Shown one piece after another: positions 42,145 to 51,700 of a stretch of 64,000 bases of DNA. Under the pieces are notes generated by a model. The model searched no databases. It saw only the letters and a list, made by a program, of their open reading frames with translations, and was not told the DNA's origin. A program made the position numbers and the translations under genes. Numbering within the stretch: the stretch's first letter is position 1; every line of letters begins with the position of its first letter. The stretch is from Syntrophaceae bacterium UBA6112 (GTDB lineage Bacteria; Desulfobacterota; Syntrophia; Syntrophales; UBA5619), in contig DIWG01000036.1 of assembly GCA_002423465.1 (NCBI GenBank), positions 14,629-78,628 of the forward strand, written 5' to 3'.

Positions 42145-42674
42145 TGGAACAAAAGATTGCGATTATCGAAGCGCTCCTGTTTGCGTCCGAAACGCCGTTG
42201 GCGGCGGAGCGGATCACGGAGATCCTTCCCGATATTGAAAGAACGGAGATCGTCTCGCTTCTCAGAGGACTGATGCGGGAATACGAGGTGCGGGGGGGCG
42301 GAATCAGTCTCCAGGAGGTGGCCGGCGGTTTCCAGTTCCGGACCAGAACGGATCTGGCCCCCTGGATTCGAAAATTGAAGGCGGGCCGGCCGGCGATGCT
42401 CTCGCCTGCCGCTCTTGAGACCCTGGCCGTGGTCGCCTACCGCCAGCCGCTCGTGAAATCGGAAATTGACCGGATCCGAGGCGTTGACGCGAGCGGCGCC
42501 CTGAAGGGGCTGCTCGAAAAAAAACTCGTGCGGATTGTGGGAAGGAAGGACGTTCCCGGAAAACCAATCATTTATGGAACCACCCGAAAATTTCTTGAGG
42601 TCTTCAACCTGAAGGATCTTTCCGAACTGCCGACCCTGAGAGAACTGAAAGATTTGCAGGAACAGCAGGAATAA
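42141..42674 (+). CDS. scpB: Segregation and condensation protein B
   Basis: A 177-residue protein of two winged helices. KIAIIEALLFASETPLAAERI begins it, and LSPAALETLAVVAYRQPLVK with GVDASGALKGLLEKKLV are the family signatures. It dimerises and holds ScpA on the condensin complex. It overlaps scpA by 4 bases (ATGA), which points to coupled translation. Confidence 0.95.
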   Translation: MMEQKIAIIEALLFASETPLAAERITEILPDIERTEIVSLLRGLMREYEVRGGGISLQEVAGGFQFRTRTDLAPWIRKLKAGRPAMLSPAALETLAVVAYRQPLVKSEIDRIRGVDASGALKGLLEKKLVRIVGRKDVPGKPIIYGTTRKFLEVFNLKDLSELPTLRELKDLQEQQE

Positions 42675-42678
42675 GGTA

Positions 42679-43461
42679 ATGGAACAAAGAATACAGAAAA
42701 TCCTCTCGCAGGCGGGGATCTCGTCCCGCCGGGCGGCGGAAAAGATGATTGCCGAAGGTCGGATTTGCGTCAACGGGACCGTTGTAACCGAACCGGGGAC
42801 GAAGGCCGATTCCGGTCGGGATGAGATCCGTGTGGACGGCAAGCTGATCTCCTGCGAAATTGAGAAGATCTACATTCTTCTACACAAGCCGCAAGGTTAT
42901 GTGACGACGCTTCATGATCCGCAGGGGAGGCCGATCGTGACCGACCTTCTCAGCGGGGTCACGGAGCGTTTGTTTCCCGTCGGACGTCTCGACTATGATT
43001 CGGAAGGTCTCCTCATCCTGACCAACGATGGAGAGTTTTCTCAGCATCTCCAGCATCCCCGCTACGGACTTCCGAAGAGCTACCGGGTAAAGGTCGAAGG
43101 GAACTTGCTCAGAACGGAGATGCAGCTCCTGGAAAAAGGGATCGATCTTTCCGATGGAAGATTTGCCCCCGCGGAGGTTGTTCTCGAGAAAACAAACCGG
43201 GAAAGCTCTTGGCTGCGCCTGACGATCACGGACGGGCGGAATCGCGTGATCCGGCGGGCTTTTGAGGCCTTGGGTCACCCCGTCTGTCGTCTGATCCGCG
43301 TTGCCGTCGGGGATGTCACACTGGATGCGGTTCGTGAAGGCAACTGGCGGATGCTGACCAGGAGGGAGGTGGATCGCCTCCTTGAAAAGACCAGAAGAGG
43401 GAAACCCAGAAAAAATTGTCTTGACATTCATTTGAAAATAAATAATAGTCGCCGAAAATAA
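42679..43461 (+). CDS. rluB: Ribosomal large-subunit pseudouridine synthase B
   Basis: A 260-residue protein. Residues 1-60 form an S4 RNA-binding domain (QRIQKILSQAGISSRRAAEK), and VGRLDYDSEGLLILTNDGEF carries the catalytic Asp. The sequence fits the RluB/RsuA branch that modifies 23S rRNA helix 89 region. It follows scpB by 4 bases, the classical scpA-scpB-rluB order. Its 3' end contains the promoter of the next gene. Confidence 0.93.
   Translation: MEQRIQKILSQAGISSRRAAEKMIAEGRICVNGTVVTEPGTKADSGRDEIRVDGKLISCEIEKIYILLHKPQGYVTTLHDPQGRPIVTDLLSGVTERLFPVGRLDYDSEGLLILTNDGEFSQHLQHPRYGLPKSYRVKVEGNLLRTEMQLLEKGIDLSDGRFAPAEVVLEKTNRESSWLRLTITDGRNRVIRRAFEALGHPVCRLIRVAVGDVTLDAVREGNWRMLTRREVDRLLEKTRRGKPRKNCLDIHLKINNSRRK
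43421..43449 (+). promoter_or_regulatory. Sigma-70-type promoter of the IHF-beta gene inside the end of rluB
   Basis: TTGACA (43421-43426), a 17-base AT-rich spacer and AATAGT (43444-43449), about 90 bases before the start codon. Confidence 0.55.
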
Positions 43462-43546
43462 AGGTATATTATCACGTTATTTGAGAAACAGTGGTTTTAG
43501 AGAGTTGATGGGAATGAACCTGATGAGCCATCATAAGGAGGGGTGA

Positions 43547-43828
43547 ATGAACAAATCTGGACTTATTGAGGCGTTGAGTCGGAAGGAAAACCTGACGGAA
43601 AAAATGGCCATTGACGTGGTAAATCTGGTCTTCAAAGGGTTTACCGATGAACTGGGCAAGAACGGCCGGATCGAAATCCGGGGGTTCGGGAGTTTTGTCG
43701 TACGGAAGTACGACGCCTATACGGGAAGAAACCCCAAGACCGGGAAAAGCATTAAGGTTTCCCCCAAGAAGCTGCCCTTTTTCAAGGTGGGCAAGGAACT
43801 CAAGGAGAGGGTTGACGGCAAGCGGTAG
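43547..43828 (+). CDS. ihfB: Integration host factor beta-like protein
   Basis: A 93-residue DNA-bending protein. MNKSGLIEALSRKENLTEK and EIRGFGSFVVRKYDAYTGRNP are typical of IHF-beta rather than HU, with the intercalating proline in RNPKTG. KKLPFFKVGKELKERV is the family end. It binds and bends defined sites and assists sigma-54 promoters, such as the one at 4754-4770. GGAGGGG precedes the start; a terminator follows. Confidence 0.9.
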   Translation: MNKSGLIEALSRKENLTEKMAIDVVNLVFKGFTDELGKNGRIEIRGFGSFVVRKYDAYTGRNPKTGKSIKVSPKKLPFFKVGKELKERVDGKR

Positions 43829-43888
43829 AACGGTCCCTCTTGTTCCTGCACATTCTTCAGGAAATAACCCATCATACGGTGAATCGGA

Positions 43889-43915
43889 CGGGGATCATGC
43901 GAGGTCCCCGTTTTT
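43889..43915 (+). terminator. Terminator of the IHF-beta gene
   Basis: Arms CGGGGA and TCCCCG with a 10-base loop, followed by TTTTT. Confidence 0.8.
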
Positions 43916-44015
43916 CATGACCCCAGGTTCTCGACCCGGGCCGTTGGTGGCGATTGAGCTTTTCCGCAGAGCGTTCTCGGCCGGGTAACGCAAACCGGCG
44001 CCGTTTCTCGCAGGA

Positions 44016-44708
44016 TCACGGCATTATCCCTTCTTCGCGGAAACTGAAGAAGCGGTTTTCACCAATGATGATGTGGTCGTGGACGAGAATGTCGAGTGCC
44101 CGGGCCGTCTCCTGGATCGTCTTGGTGAGGCGGATGTCGGCATCCGAGGGACGGACATGCCCCGAGGGGTGGTTGTGGGCGAGGATCAGGGCCGATGCCT
44201 TCTTCCGGAGCGCCCTCTCCAGCACCTGACGCGGGTAGACCACGGCCTGGTTGGCAATTCCCTTCTGGACGGTTTCAAACTCAATGATCCGGTTCTGCGC
44301 ATCGAGATAGATCACACAGAACTCCTCGTCTTTTTTCCCGCCCATCGCCGTGCGGACGAAATCAAGAAGTTCGGAAGTGCATGCGATCTGGGGTTTTTCC
44401 TTGGCTTTCTGCTTGAGGTAGAGTGCGGAGATTTCCTTGACAAACTGGAAGAGAGTCGGGGTTTTGTCGCCGACTCCGGGGACCTGTTTCAGATCGTCGA
44501 TCTCCGCATCCAACACCCCCTTGATGGACCCGAATCTCTCCATGAGTTCCTTGGCTGCGGGTTTGACGTCCCGGCGCCGGATCGCATAGGTGAGCAGGAG
44601 TTCCAGCGCCTCGTATTCGTGAAGGGAAGCCATGCCCGTGGCCGTAAACTTTTCCCTCAGCCGCTTCCGGTGGCCCCGGTTGTAATCCTTTTCGGGAGCT
44701 ACAGTCAT
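44016..44708 (-). CDS. radC: RadC-family JAB-domain protein
   Basis: A 230-residue protein. The N-terminal part is a helix-hairpin-helix-like region (LKQVPGVGDKTP), and the C-terminal JAB/MPN domain carries the metal site HNHPSGHVRPSDAD. Despite its name, a repair role is not proven; members are often linked with mobile DNA. It reads on the minus strand after the DUF2892 gene, 80 bases apart, possibly in one transcript. Confidence 0.92.
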   Translation of the reverse strand: MTVAPEKDYNRGHRKRLREKFTATGMASLHEYEALELLLTYAIRRRDVKPAAKELMERFGSIKGVLDAEIDDLKQVPGVGDKTPTLFQFVKEISALYLKQKAKEKPQIACTSELLDFVRTAMGGKKDEEFCVIYLDAQNRIIEFETVQKGIANQAVVYPRQVLERALRKKASALILAHNHPSGHVRPSDADIRLTKTIQETARALDILVHDHIIIGENRFFSFREEGIMP

Positions 44709-44788
44709 TTACGACTCCGATTCTTCTTGCACCCCGAAATCATCTCCTCTTCCCCCATCCGTCTGTTCGGCCGGACGGGGCTCCGGTG

Positions 44789-44977
44789 TCAATCGTCCTT
44801 CCTGCAGGTGGAAAATTTGAAGGGTGTGTAGGCGGGACAGTAGCCGATGGCGGCGGTAGCCAGGGGGATGATGCCGATGACGCCCCACCATTCTTCATAA
44901 TAAAACCCTGCCCAAATGATGGCCAGACCGATGATGACCCGCACGATACGATCCGTTTTCCCGACGTTGCATTTCAT
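44789..44977 (-). CDS. Small inner-membrane protein of the DUF2892 (YgaP-like) family
   Basis: Sixty-two residues. KCNVGKTDRIVRVIIGLAII begins the domain with the conserved Asp-Arg-Ile-Arg pattern, then two short membrane helices and GYCPAYTPFKFSTC at the end, with the Cys-Pro-xx-Tyr motif seen in DUF2892 proteins. These occur alone or fused to rhodanese domains; function is not known. GGGAGGG precedes the start. It lies between sodB's terminator and radC. Confidence 0.82.
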   Translation of the reverse strand: MKCNVGKTDRIVRVIIGLAIIWAGFYYEEWWGVIGIIPLATAAIGYCPAYTPFKFSTCRKDD

Positions 44978-45088
44978 GACGAACCCTCCCGGCTTGAAAA
45001 TAAACCCGGAAAATTCCCGAATCGAGCTTCGGAAATGCGCTTTCCGGAAATCCTTCTCATTTTGTATAAAGATCGGCTTCGGATAAAA

Positions 45089-45121
45089 AAGTGGGCGGAG
45101 GCATTGTCCCTCCGCCCACTT
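45089..45121 (-). terminator. Terminator of sodB
   Basis: Perfect 13-base arms (45089-45101 and 45109-45121) with a 7-base loop, followed on the minus strand by TTTTTT. It begins 8 bases after the sodB stop. Confidence 0.92.
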
Positions 45122-45129
45122 GAAAAAGG

Positions 45130-45720
45130 TCAACCGAGATTGGCGTTGACGAAATCCCAGTTGATCAGATTGGCGATAACCGCGCTCAGATAATCGGGAC
45201 GCCGGTTCTGGTAATCGAGGTAGTAGGCGTGTTCCCAGACGTCGAGGGTTAGAAGGGGGGTTACGCCGTGGGCGATGGGCGTGTCCGCATTGGCGGTTTT
45301 CGTGATCTTCAATTGACCGCCGTCGACGACCAGCCAGGCCCAACCGCTTCCAAACTGCGTCACGCCGGCATTCTTCAGCTCTTCCGCAAATTTTTCGTAG
45401 CTTCCCCAGGCGGCCACGATTTTTGCCGCCGCTGCACCCGTCGGTTTTCCGCCGCCTCCTGCCTTGAGGCATTTCCAGTAGAACGAATGGTTCCAAACCT
45501 GGGCGGCGTTATTGAAGATCCCCGCCCGGGAGGGATCGCCGGCGACTTTCTTGATCACGCTTTCCAGATCGGCATCGGCCAGGTCGGTTCCGGCGAGCAG
45601 CTTTCCCAGGTTGTCCACATAGGCCTTGTGGTGTTTGCCATAGTGGAACTCCAGGGTATTGGCGCTGATGACCGGCGCCAAGGCGTCTTTGGCATAAGGC
45701 AATTCCGGTAACGTTATCAT
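45130..45720 (-). CDS. sodB: Iron/manganese superoxide dismutase
   Basis: A 196-residue cytoplasmic enzyme. The four metal ligands are in FHYGKHHKAYV (His26), WNHSFYW, and DVWEHAYYLDYQ (Asp and His). AAQVWNHSFYW together with the GSGWAWLV segment and a glutamine in the N-terminal ligand-domain region fits the iron type better than manganese. It removes superoxide, useful to an anaerobe that meets oxygen. It has its own terminator and the ribosome-binding site AGGAGAC. Confidence 0.93.
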   Translation of the reverse strand: MITLPELPYAKDALAPVISANTLEFHYGKHHKAYVDNLGKLLAGTDLADADLESVIKKVAGDPSRAGIFNNAAQVWNHSFYWKCLKAGGGGKPTGAAAAKIVAAWGSYEKFAEELKNAGVTQFGSGWAWLVVDGGQLKITKTANADTPIAHGVTPLLTLDVWEHAYYLDYQNRRPDYLSAVIANLINWDFVNANLG

Positions 45721-45798
45721 CGTTTTGTCTCCTTTCTTTCCGTCAATTTAAAAATGATTGTAACATCACTTCCGCCGCCTTGCCAGAAAAAGATCCGA

Positions 45799-47430
45799 TC
45801 ACTCTTTCGGGACAGGGATCTTTCCGCTGGCGACCATCTCCCGGAGCTCTTTTTTACTGAACTTTCCCACGCTGGTTTTGGGGATCTGATCCAGGAAGGC
45901 GAAGTGGTCCGGGATCCACCAGGCGGCCTTGACCTTATCCTGCAGGAACGCCTTGAGTTCCTCCTCCGTGACCTTCACCCCCGGCTTGACGACGACGCAG
46001 CCGAGCGGTCGTTCCACCCATTTGCTGTGGGGGATGCCGATCACGGCGGCCTCCGCAATGGCCGGATGGGACATGATGAGGTTCTCCAGATCGACGGAGG
46101 AGATCCACTCCCCGCCGCTCTTCACGAGGTCCTTCGTCCGGTCCACGAGACGGACATAGCCCTCCTCGTCGATCGTCCCCACATCGCCCGTATGGAGCCA
46201 GCCCCCCGCAAAAGTGGTCTTCGACCGCTCCGGATCTTTGTAGTACTCCTTGGCGATCCAGGGCCCCCGGAAGAGGAGTTCGCCCCATTCCTTGCCGTCG
46301 GCCTTGATCTCTTCTCCTTTTTCGTTTACGATTTTCATCTCCAGACCGGGGGCGAGGAGACCCGCGCTGGATTTCACATCGTAGAGTTTTTCTTTCGGCC
46401 AGTCTGCCATGCTGCTCTTGGGGACGGCGGCCAGCGCCAGCGGCGTCGTTTCGGTCATGCCGTAGGCCTGCATGATCGGGAAGCCGTATTTTTCGTTCAG
46501 CGCCTCCATCAGGAAACGGGGGCAGGCCGAGCCGCCGGAAACGATCGTCTTGAGCGAAGAGAAGTCGTACTTGCCGCCTCCCTCCAGGTAGTTGTAGAGC
46601 ATAAGCCAGATCGTGGGGACGCCGGCGGTGAAGGTGACCTTCTCCTCGGCGATCACCTTGCATATCGCCTCCATGTTGATCGTCTCGCGTCCCGGCAGAA
46701 CCTGTTTGCAGCCCAAGGTGATGCTGCCGAAAGGACCACCCCAGGCGTTGGCGTGGAACATGGGGACGATGTGGAGGGCGCAATCCTGTTCCGAGACGCG
46801 GAGCATGCAGCCGACGGCGGAGCCGTGACAGATGAGGCCCCGGTGGCTGTAAACGACGCCCTTGGGGTCGCCCGTGGTAGCGGAGGTGTAGCAGATGAGC
46901 GCCGGGTCCCATTCGCTCAGGTTGTCGGGGAAGTCGAAGCTCTCGGGGAACTGCGCGATGAGTTCGTCATAGAGGCAGACCGGGGAGAGCCCGGTCTGGG
47001 GCATCTTGCCGCTCTGCGACATGATGACGTAATGCTTGACGGTCGTAAGCTGGTCCTTGATCGCGTCGATGATGAATGCCAGCTCTTCGTCGACGAACAT
47101 GACCTTGTCCTCGGCGTGGTTGATGATATAGACCAGATGGTGCAGGGGGAGGCGGAAGTTCGTGGTGTGAAGGGCGGCCCCCATGCAGGGAACGCCGAAG
47201 TAGAGTTCGAGATGCCGGTGGTGGTTGAGAGCCATGCTGGCCACGTGATCGCCGCGCTTCACCCCGAGGGATTCCAGGGCGTGGGCAAGCTGACACGTCC
47301 GTTTGAAATAATCGGCATAGGTGTAACGGAAAATTTCGTTGTTTGGATAGACGGAAACCACTTCCTTCTTCGGGAAATATTTTGCTGCCCTCAACAGGGA
47401 TGTTCTCAACAACAAAGGATAATCCATCAT
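45799..47430 (-). CDS. AMP-dependent acyl-CoA synthetase (medium/long-chain type)
   Basis: A 543-residue adenylate-forming enzyme. CYTSATTGDPKGVVYSH is the P-loop-like motif, GMTETTPLA the acyl-adenylate motif, GWLHTGDVGTIDEEGY the hinge region, and the catalytic Lys is in TSVGKFSKKEL near the C-terminus. It activates a fatty or aromatic acid to its CoA ester with ATP. The start at 47430 is chosen because AAGGAGGG precedes this ATG. A BASS-type carrier lies upstream on the same strand with 133 bases between, so uptake and activation of an acid may be coupled. Confidence 0.9.
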   Translation of the reverse strand: MMDYPLLLRTSLLRAAKYFPKKEVVSVYPNNEIFRYTYADYFKRTCQLAHALESLGVKRGDHVASMALNHHRHLELYFGVPCMGAALHTTNFRLPLHHLVYIINHAEDKVMFVDEELAFIIDAIKDQLTTVKHYVIMSQSGKMPQTGLSPVCLYDELIAQFPESFDFPDNLSEWDPALICYTSATTGDPKGVVYSHRGLICHGSAVGCMLRVSEQDCALHIVPMFHANAWGGPFGSITLGCKQVLPGRETINMEAICKVIAEEKVTFTAGVPTIWLMLYNYLEGGGKYDFSSLKTIVSGGSACPRFLMEALNEKYGFPIMQAYGMTETTPLALAAVPKSSMADWPKEKLYDVKSSAGLLAPGLEMKIVNEKGEEIKADGKEWGELLFRGPWIAKEYYKDPERSKTTFAGGWLHTGDVGTIDEEGYVRLVDRTKDLVKSGGEWISSVDLENLIMSHPAIAEAAVIGIPHSKWVERPLGCVVVKPGVKVTEEELKAFLQDKVKAAWWIPDHFAFLDQIPKTSVGKFSKKELREMVASGKIPVPKE

Positions 47431-47563
47431 GGTACTTTCCCTCCTTTTCCCTTGCGGGTCTGTAAGCGCCATTCATTGTTTGATGCGAGAAGAACTTGAT
47501 TCCGAAAAATCTTCGCAGCAATTGCGACGGCTGATCACCTCCCTTCTTCCGAAAAAATGAACC

Positions 47564-48472
47564 TCAATCCCACTTTTTTTTGAAATCGAGCCAGATGACA
47601 TACGCGATCATGACGATGGTCGATACCGCCGCCGGGAGGGCTGCCTCCTGACTGAAAAAGGTGATGGCGATACCACCGGCCGTGCCGTGATTCTTAAGGG
47701 TGCCGAGGAGGACGATGCTGGTCCGGGTCTCCTTGGGGAGATGGAATCGTTTGCAGACCCAATCGATTAGAAACCCGAGGATGAAGGTGACGGAGATGCA
47801 GACGGCGGCGATGGGAAGAAGGCTGGATATCCGATCGAAAATGAGATTGCTGTTCAATCCGATCATCGTGTAGAGGACAAGGAAGAAACTCCAGTTGGTG
47901 ATCGTGCCCCTGTAAGGATCGATTCGTTCTTTCCAACCCTTGCGGATCAGCAGGCGGGAGAGGGCCAGCGGTAGTACGATCAGTTCCAATGAGATCATCA
48001 GGAGTTTCAGCGGGTCAAAGGCGGCTGCCCCGATCAAGCTTATGGAAATCAAAGGCATGATCGCCAGCGCGCCCAGATGGGCGCCGACGGTGCCGAACAT
48101 GGAAAGCGGTGTGTTGCCGCGGAGAATGCTCGAAAAGGGGATCACGGCAATGGCAGGCGGCACGGCCGCGATCAGAACAAAACCGGTCCAGAGCATTTCG
48201 TCGCGAATCAGCAGAGCGGATAGACCGATGATAATATTGCCGAGGACGATGTAATTCATGACAATTCCGAGCAGTGCCGGGAAGAAGAGGGAGCGGGGGC
48301 GGCCGAAGGCCTCGTTCCCGATCTCCATCGTGGAGAGGGTCATCGCCAGGGCCAGCGCCGGAATAATCAGGTGCTTCATGTAAGGACTTGCATAGGGAAA
48401 GAACAGCCCGCACGCCAAGGCAAGCAGGAAAATCACATTTCGGTTGCGCAGGATGATGTTCAGCTTGGTCAT
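47564..48472 (-). CDS. Bile-acid:sodium symporter (BASS)-family transporter
   Basis: A 302-residue protein with nine to ten membrane helices. PALALAMTLSTMEIGNEAF and ATAVPPAIAVIPFSSILRGN-like discontinuous helices, and LGTLKNHGTAGGIAI near the C-terminus, are the crossing-helix signatures that bind sodium in the family. Bacterial members import pantoate, 2-oxoacids and other organic anions. It is the first gene of a minus-strand pair with the acyl-CoA synthetase. Confidence 0.78.
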   Translation of the reverse strand: MTKLNIILRNRNVIFLLALACGLFFPYASPYMKHLIIPALALAMTLSTMEIGNEAFGRPRSLFFPALLGIVMNYIVLGNIIIGLSALLIRDEMLWTGFVLIAAVPPAIAVIPFSSILRGNTPLSMFGTVGAHLGALAIMPLISISLIGAAAFDPLKLLMISLELIVLPLALSRLLIRKGWKERIDPYRGTITNWSFFLVLYTMIGLNSNLIFDRISSLLPIAAVCISVTFILGFLIDWVCKRFHLPKETRTSIVLLGTLKNHGTAGGIAITFFSQEAALPAAVSTIVMIAYVIWLDFKKKWD

Positions 48473-48673
48473 TCCTTCAGGCTACCCCCCATCATATTTG
48501 AAAATCCGCACGTGTTCTATTGAACAGAGATTGATTTCAAAGTCAAGAAGATAGCGCTTCGCGGCGCCTGACGGGGTGCTTTGGCCGACTTCCCGTTGTC
48601 CATTTTTCTCCGGCCAGTTTCGTCATTGAAAAAGGTTACCGAACGGGGAGAGATTTTAGGAGAAAAATGGATA

Positions 48674-48702
48674 TTGACAACGGCAAAGGGTGGGCTCATA
48701 TT
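48674..48702 (+). promoter_or_regulatory. Sigma-70-type promoter of the activase gene
   Basis: Consensus TTGACA (48674-48679), a 17-base spacer and CATATT (48697-48702), about 60 bases before the start codon at 48767. Confidence 0.55.
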
Positions 48703-48766
48703 GCGCTGGCAAGGATCTGTACAAAGGGCCTGCGGCCATTCTGCTTGTTGATTTTGAGCACGGTCT

Positions 48767-51700
48767 ATGGAAAATGCTTACCCTGCTGGAATAGACATCG
48801 GTTCGACCACCGCCAAAATGGTCATCTGCGATGCGCGGGGGAAAAAACTCTTTTCTCGTTACCGCCGCCACCATGCCCAAGCCGTGGGCACGGTCCGGGC
48901 GATGCTCGTGGAAGCCCGTCAGGAGCTGGGCGACTGCATCCTGGATCCGGCCTTCACCGGCTCGGCAGGCATGGGGGTGGCGGAGTCTTACGGTTTCCCA
49001 TTCATTCAGGAGGTGGTTGCCTCTGCAAAACTGATCCGACAGAGTTGGCCGGATGTCCGCACATTGATTGAGATCGGGGGCGAGGATTCCAAGATCGCCT
49101 TTTTCGACGATCCGTTTCAACCCGACATCCGTATGAACGGGAACTGCGCGGGCGGCACGGGGGCCTTCATCGAACAGATGGCCATCCTCCTCAACGTTCC
49201 GCTGGACGCATTCGACCGACTGGCGGGAGAAAGCAGGGTGGTTTATCCCATTGCATCCCGCTGCGGGGTGTTCGCAAAGACGGACATTCAGGCGCTCCTG
49301 AGCAACCAGGTCTCCCGGGAGGACATCGCCGCCTCTGTCTTCCATGCAATGGCCCTCCAGGTAATCTCCACGCTGGCACGCGGCAGCGATGTGCGGGGAA
49401 AGGTCCTCTTCGCCGGCGGACCGCTGACCTTTTTCCCCCGTTTGCGTGAGGCGTTTCTCCTTCTGCTCCGCCTCGATCCGGAAAGGGATATTGCGGTCTG
49501 CGATCACCCGGAACTGATCGCCGCCGAAGGCGCGGCCCGCCATCACGGGGAAACCGGCTGCCGGTTCCGGCTGGGAAAAGGGTTGCAGATCATGGCTGAC
49601 GGAACGCTGCATGGGCGGAAAGAGTCCGGCAAGAGGCTTGCACCGCTTTTCCGGGATCGTGAAGAGTTCACCGCCTGGGAAGACCGTCACCGGGAGCACA
49701 AGGTACGGAAGATCGACGTTGGCGTTCTCGACGGGGCGCCCTGTTTCCTCGGGATCGATTCCGGTTCGACGACGACGAAGATTCTCCTGATGGATGACGA
49801 AAGCCGTGTGGCGTTCACCTGGTACGCGCCGAATGGCGGAGATGCGCTCGGCGCGGTCCGGAAGGGGCTTGCCGCCTTCCGGGAAGCTTGCCTGAAAGCC
49901 GGTGTGCTTCCCTGCATCCTTCGGACCGCCGTAACGGGTTACGGAGAGGAGCTCATCCGGGCTGCATTTGCCGTCGACGATGGCGTCGTTGAAACGATGG
50001 CCCACTTTCGCGCGGCCCGTTTCTTCGCTCCGGATGTCTCTTTTGTCCTCGACATCGGAGGCCAGGATATGAAGGCGATAACCATCCGCGATGGTTGCGT
50101 CTCCGATATCCAGATCAATGAGGCCTGCTCCTCGGGTTGCGGCTCCTTCATCGAAACCTTTGCGGGTTCCCTCAATCTCGGGATCACCGAATTTTCCCGC
50201 ATTGCCTGTGCGGCGGCAGAGCCTTTCGATCTCGGGACGCGCTGCACCGTCTTCATGAATTCCCGGGTGAAGCAAGCCCTCCGCGAAGGGGCCAATGTGG
50301 GGGAGATCTCTGCCGGTCTTGCCTATTCGGTGATCCGAAATTCCCTCTACAAAGTTCTTAAACTGAAGGATCCGGCCGCGCTGGGAGAGAGGATCGTCGT
50401 TCAGGGGGGGACGTTCCGCAACCCTGCCGTCCTGCGCGCCTTTGAACTTCAGATTGGAAAAGAGGGCGTCCGTCCGGATATCCCCGAGATGATGGGGGCC
50501 TACGGAGCCGCCTTGACGGCTCTGCAGAACCACCGCGCCGAACCGGCTGCGGCCACGACTTTTTGGGGTCTCGACAGGGATGCGACGGAGATCGTTGTCA
50601 CGAAAAAGAAATTCTCCTGCGCCGGTTGCGAGAACCGCTGCACGGTGACCCGGATGAATTTCGGGAAGGGGAGGGATTATTTCACGGGCAACCGCTGCGA
50701 ACGCCATTTCGGCAATGGCGGTTCGGGTTTCCGACCGGGAGAGAACCTTTTCGCGACCCGACTCAAAATCGTCTTCGACCGGCCGCTCGAACCGGACCGG
50801 CCGCCGCTCCTGACCTTCGGAATCCCACGCGCGCTGAACATGTTCGAGAACTTTCCCTTCTGGTGTTCCCTGTTGACCCATTGCGGGTTTCGGGTGGTTC
50901 TGTCGGCGCCTTCCGGGATGGGTCTCTTCGAAAAGGGGATCGGGACGGTGATGTCCGATAACATCTGTTTTCCGGGAAAGCTCGTCCATGGACATATCCT
51001 CGATCTGATTGAGAAAAGTGTGGACCGGATCTTCTATCCGATGGTGACCTTCGAAACCCGGGGGGATCCTGAGGCCCAGAACAGCTTCAATTGTCCCGTT
51101 GTTTCCGGATACCCCGACGTTGTCCGGAGCGCGATCGATCCGGAGGGGCGATACGGCGTTCCGATCGACAGCCCGGTGGTCAGTTTCAAGGATACGGCGC
51201 TTCTAAAAAAACAGATTTATATCTACCTCAAGCAGTTCGGGATCGGGAGAAAGCGCGTCGATGATGCGGTGGAGAAGGGAATCGAAGCGCAGCGGGAAGT
51301 TTTGCTGGAACTGCAGAAACGCGCGGCCGAACGAATAGAGAAAGCCCGGGAGGAGAGCCGTTTCGCCGTGGTTGTCTCCGGCCGGCCTTACCACGGCGAT
51401 ACACTCATCAACCACGGCCTTCCGGAGCTTCTTGCCGGATTTGGTGTGGATGTCATACCGGAGATTGCGGTGCCGCTTGCCGCGGATCGTTCCTTGAAGG
51501 AGAGCCATGTCCTGACCCAATGGGCCTACACGAACCGGATCCTCTCCGTGGCCAAGGTGGTCGCCCATACCCCCCACCTCGAAATGCTGCAGATCACCTC
51601 TTTCGGTTGCGGTCTGGACGCGATCTGCGCCGACGAGGTGAGGGAAATCCTGCGCGGTGGCGGGAAGATCTACAGCCTGATCAAGATGGATGAGATCACC

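Noticed and set aside
45754..47499. A 581-residue open frame opposite the acyl-CoA synthetase gene
   Set aside because: Antisense to a gene with all family motifs; the sequence shows no protein family character.
48656..50995. A 779-residue open frame opposite the activase gene
   Set aside because: It has no domain or motif, lies wholly antisense to a clear gene and is a side effect of GC-rich codon use.
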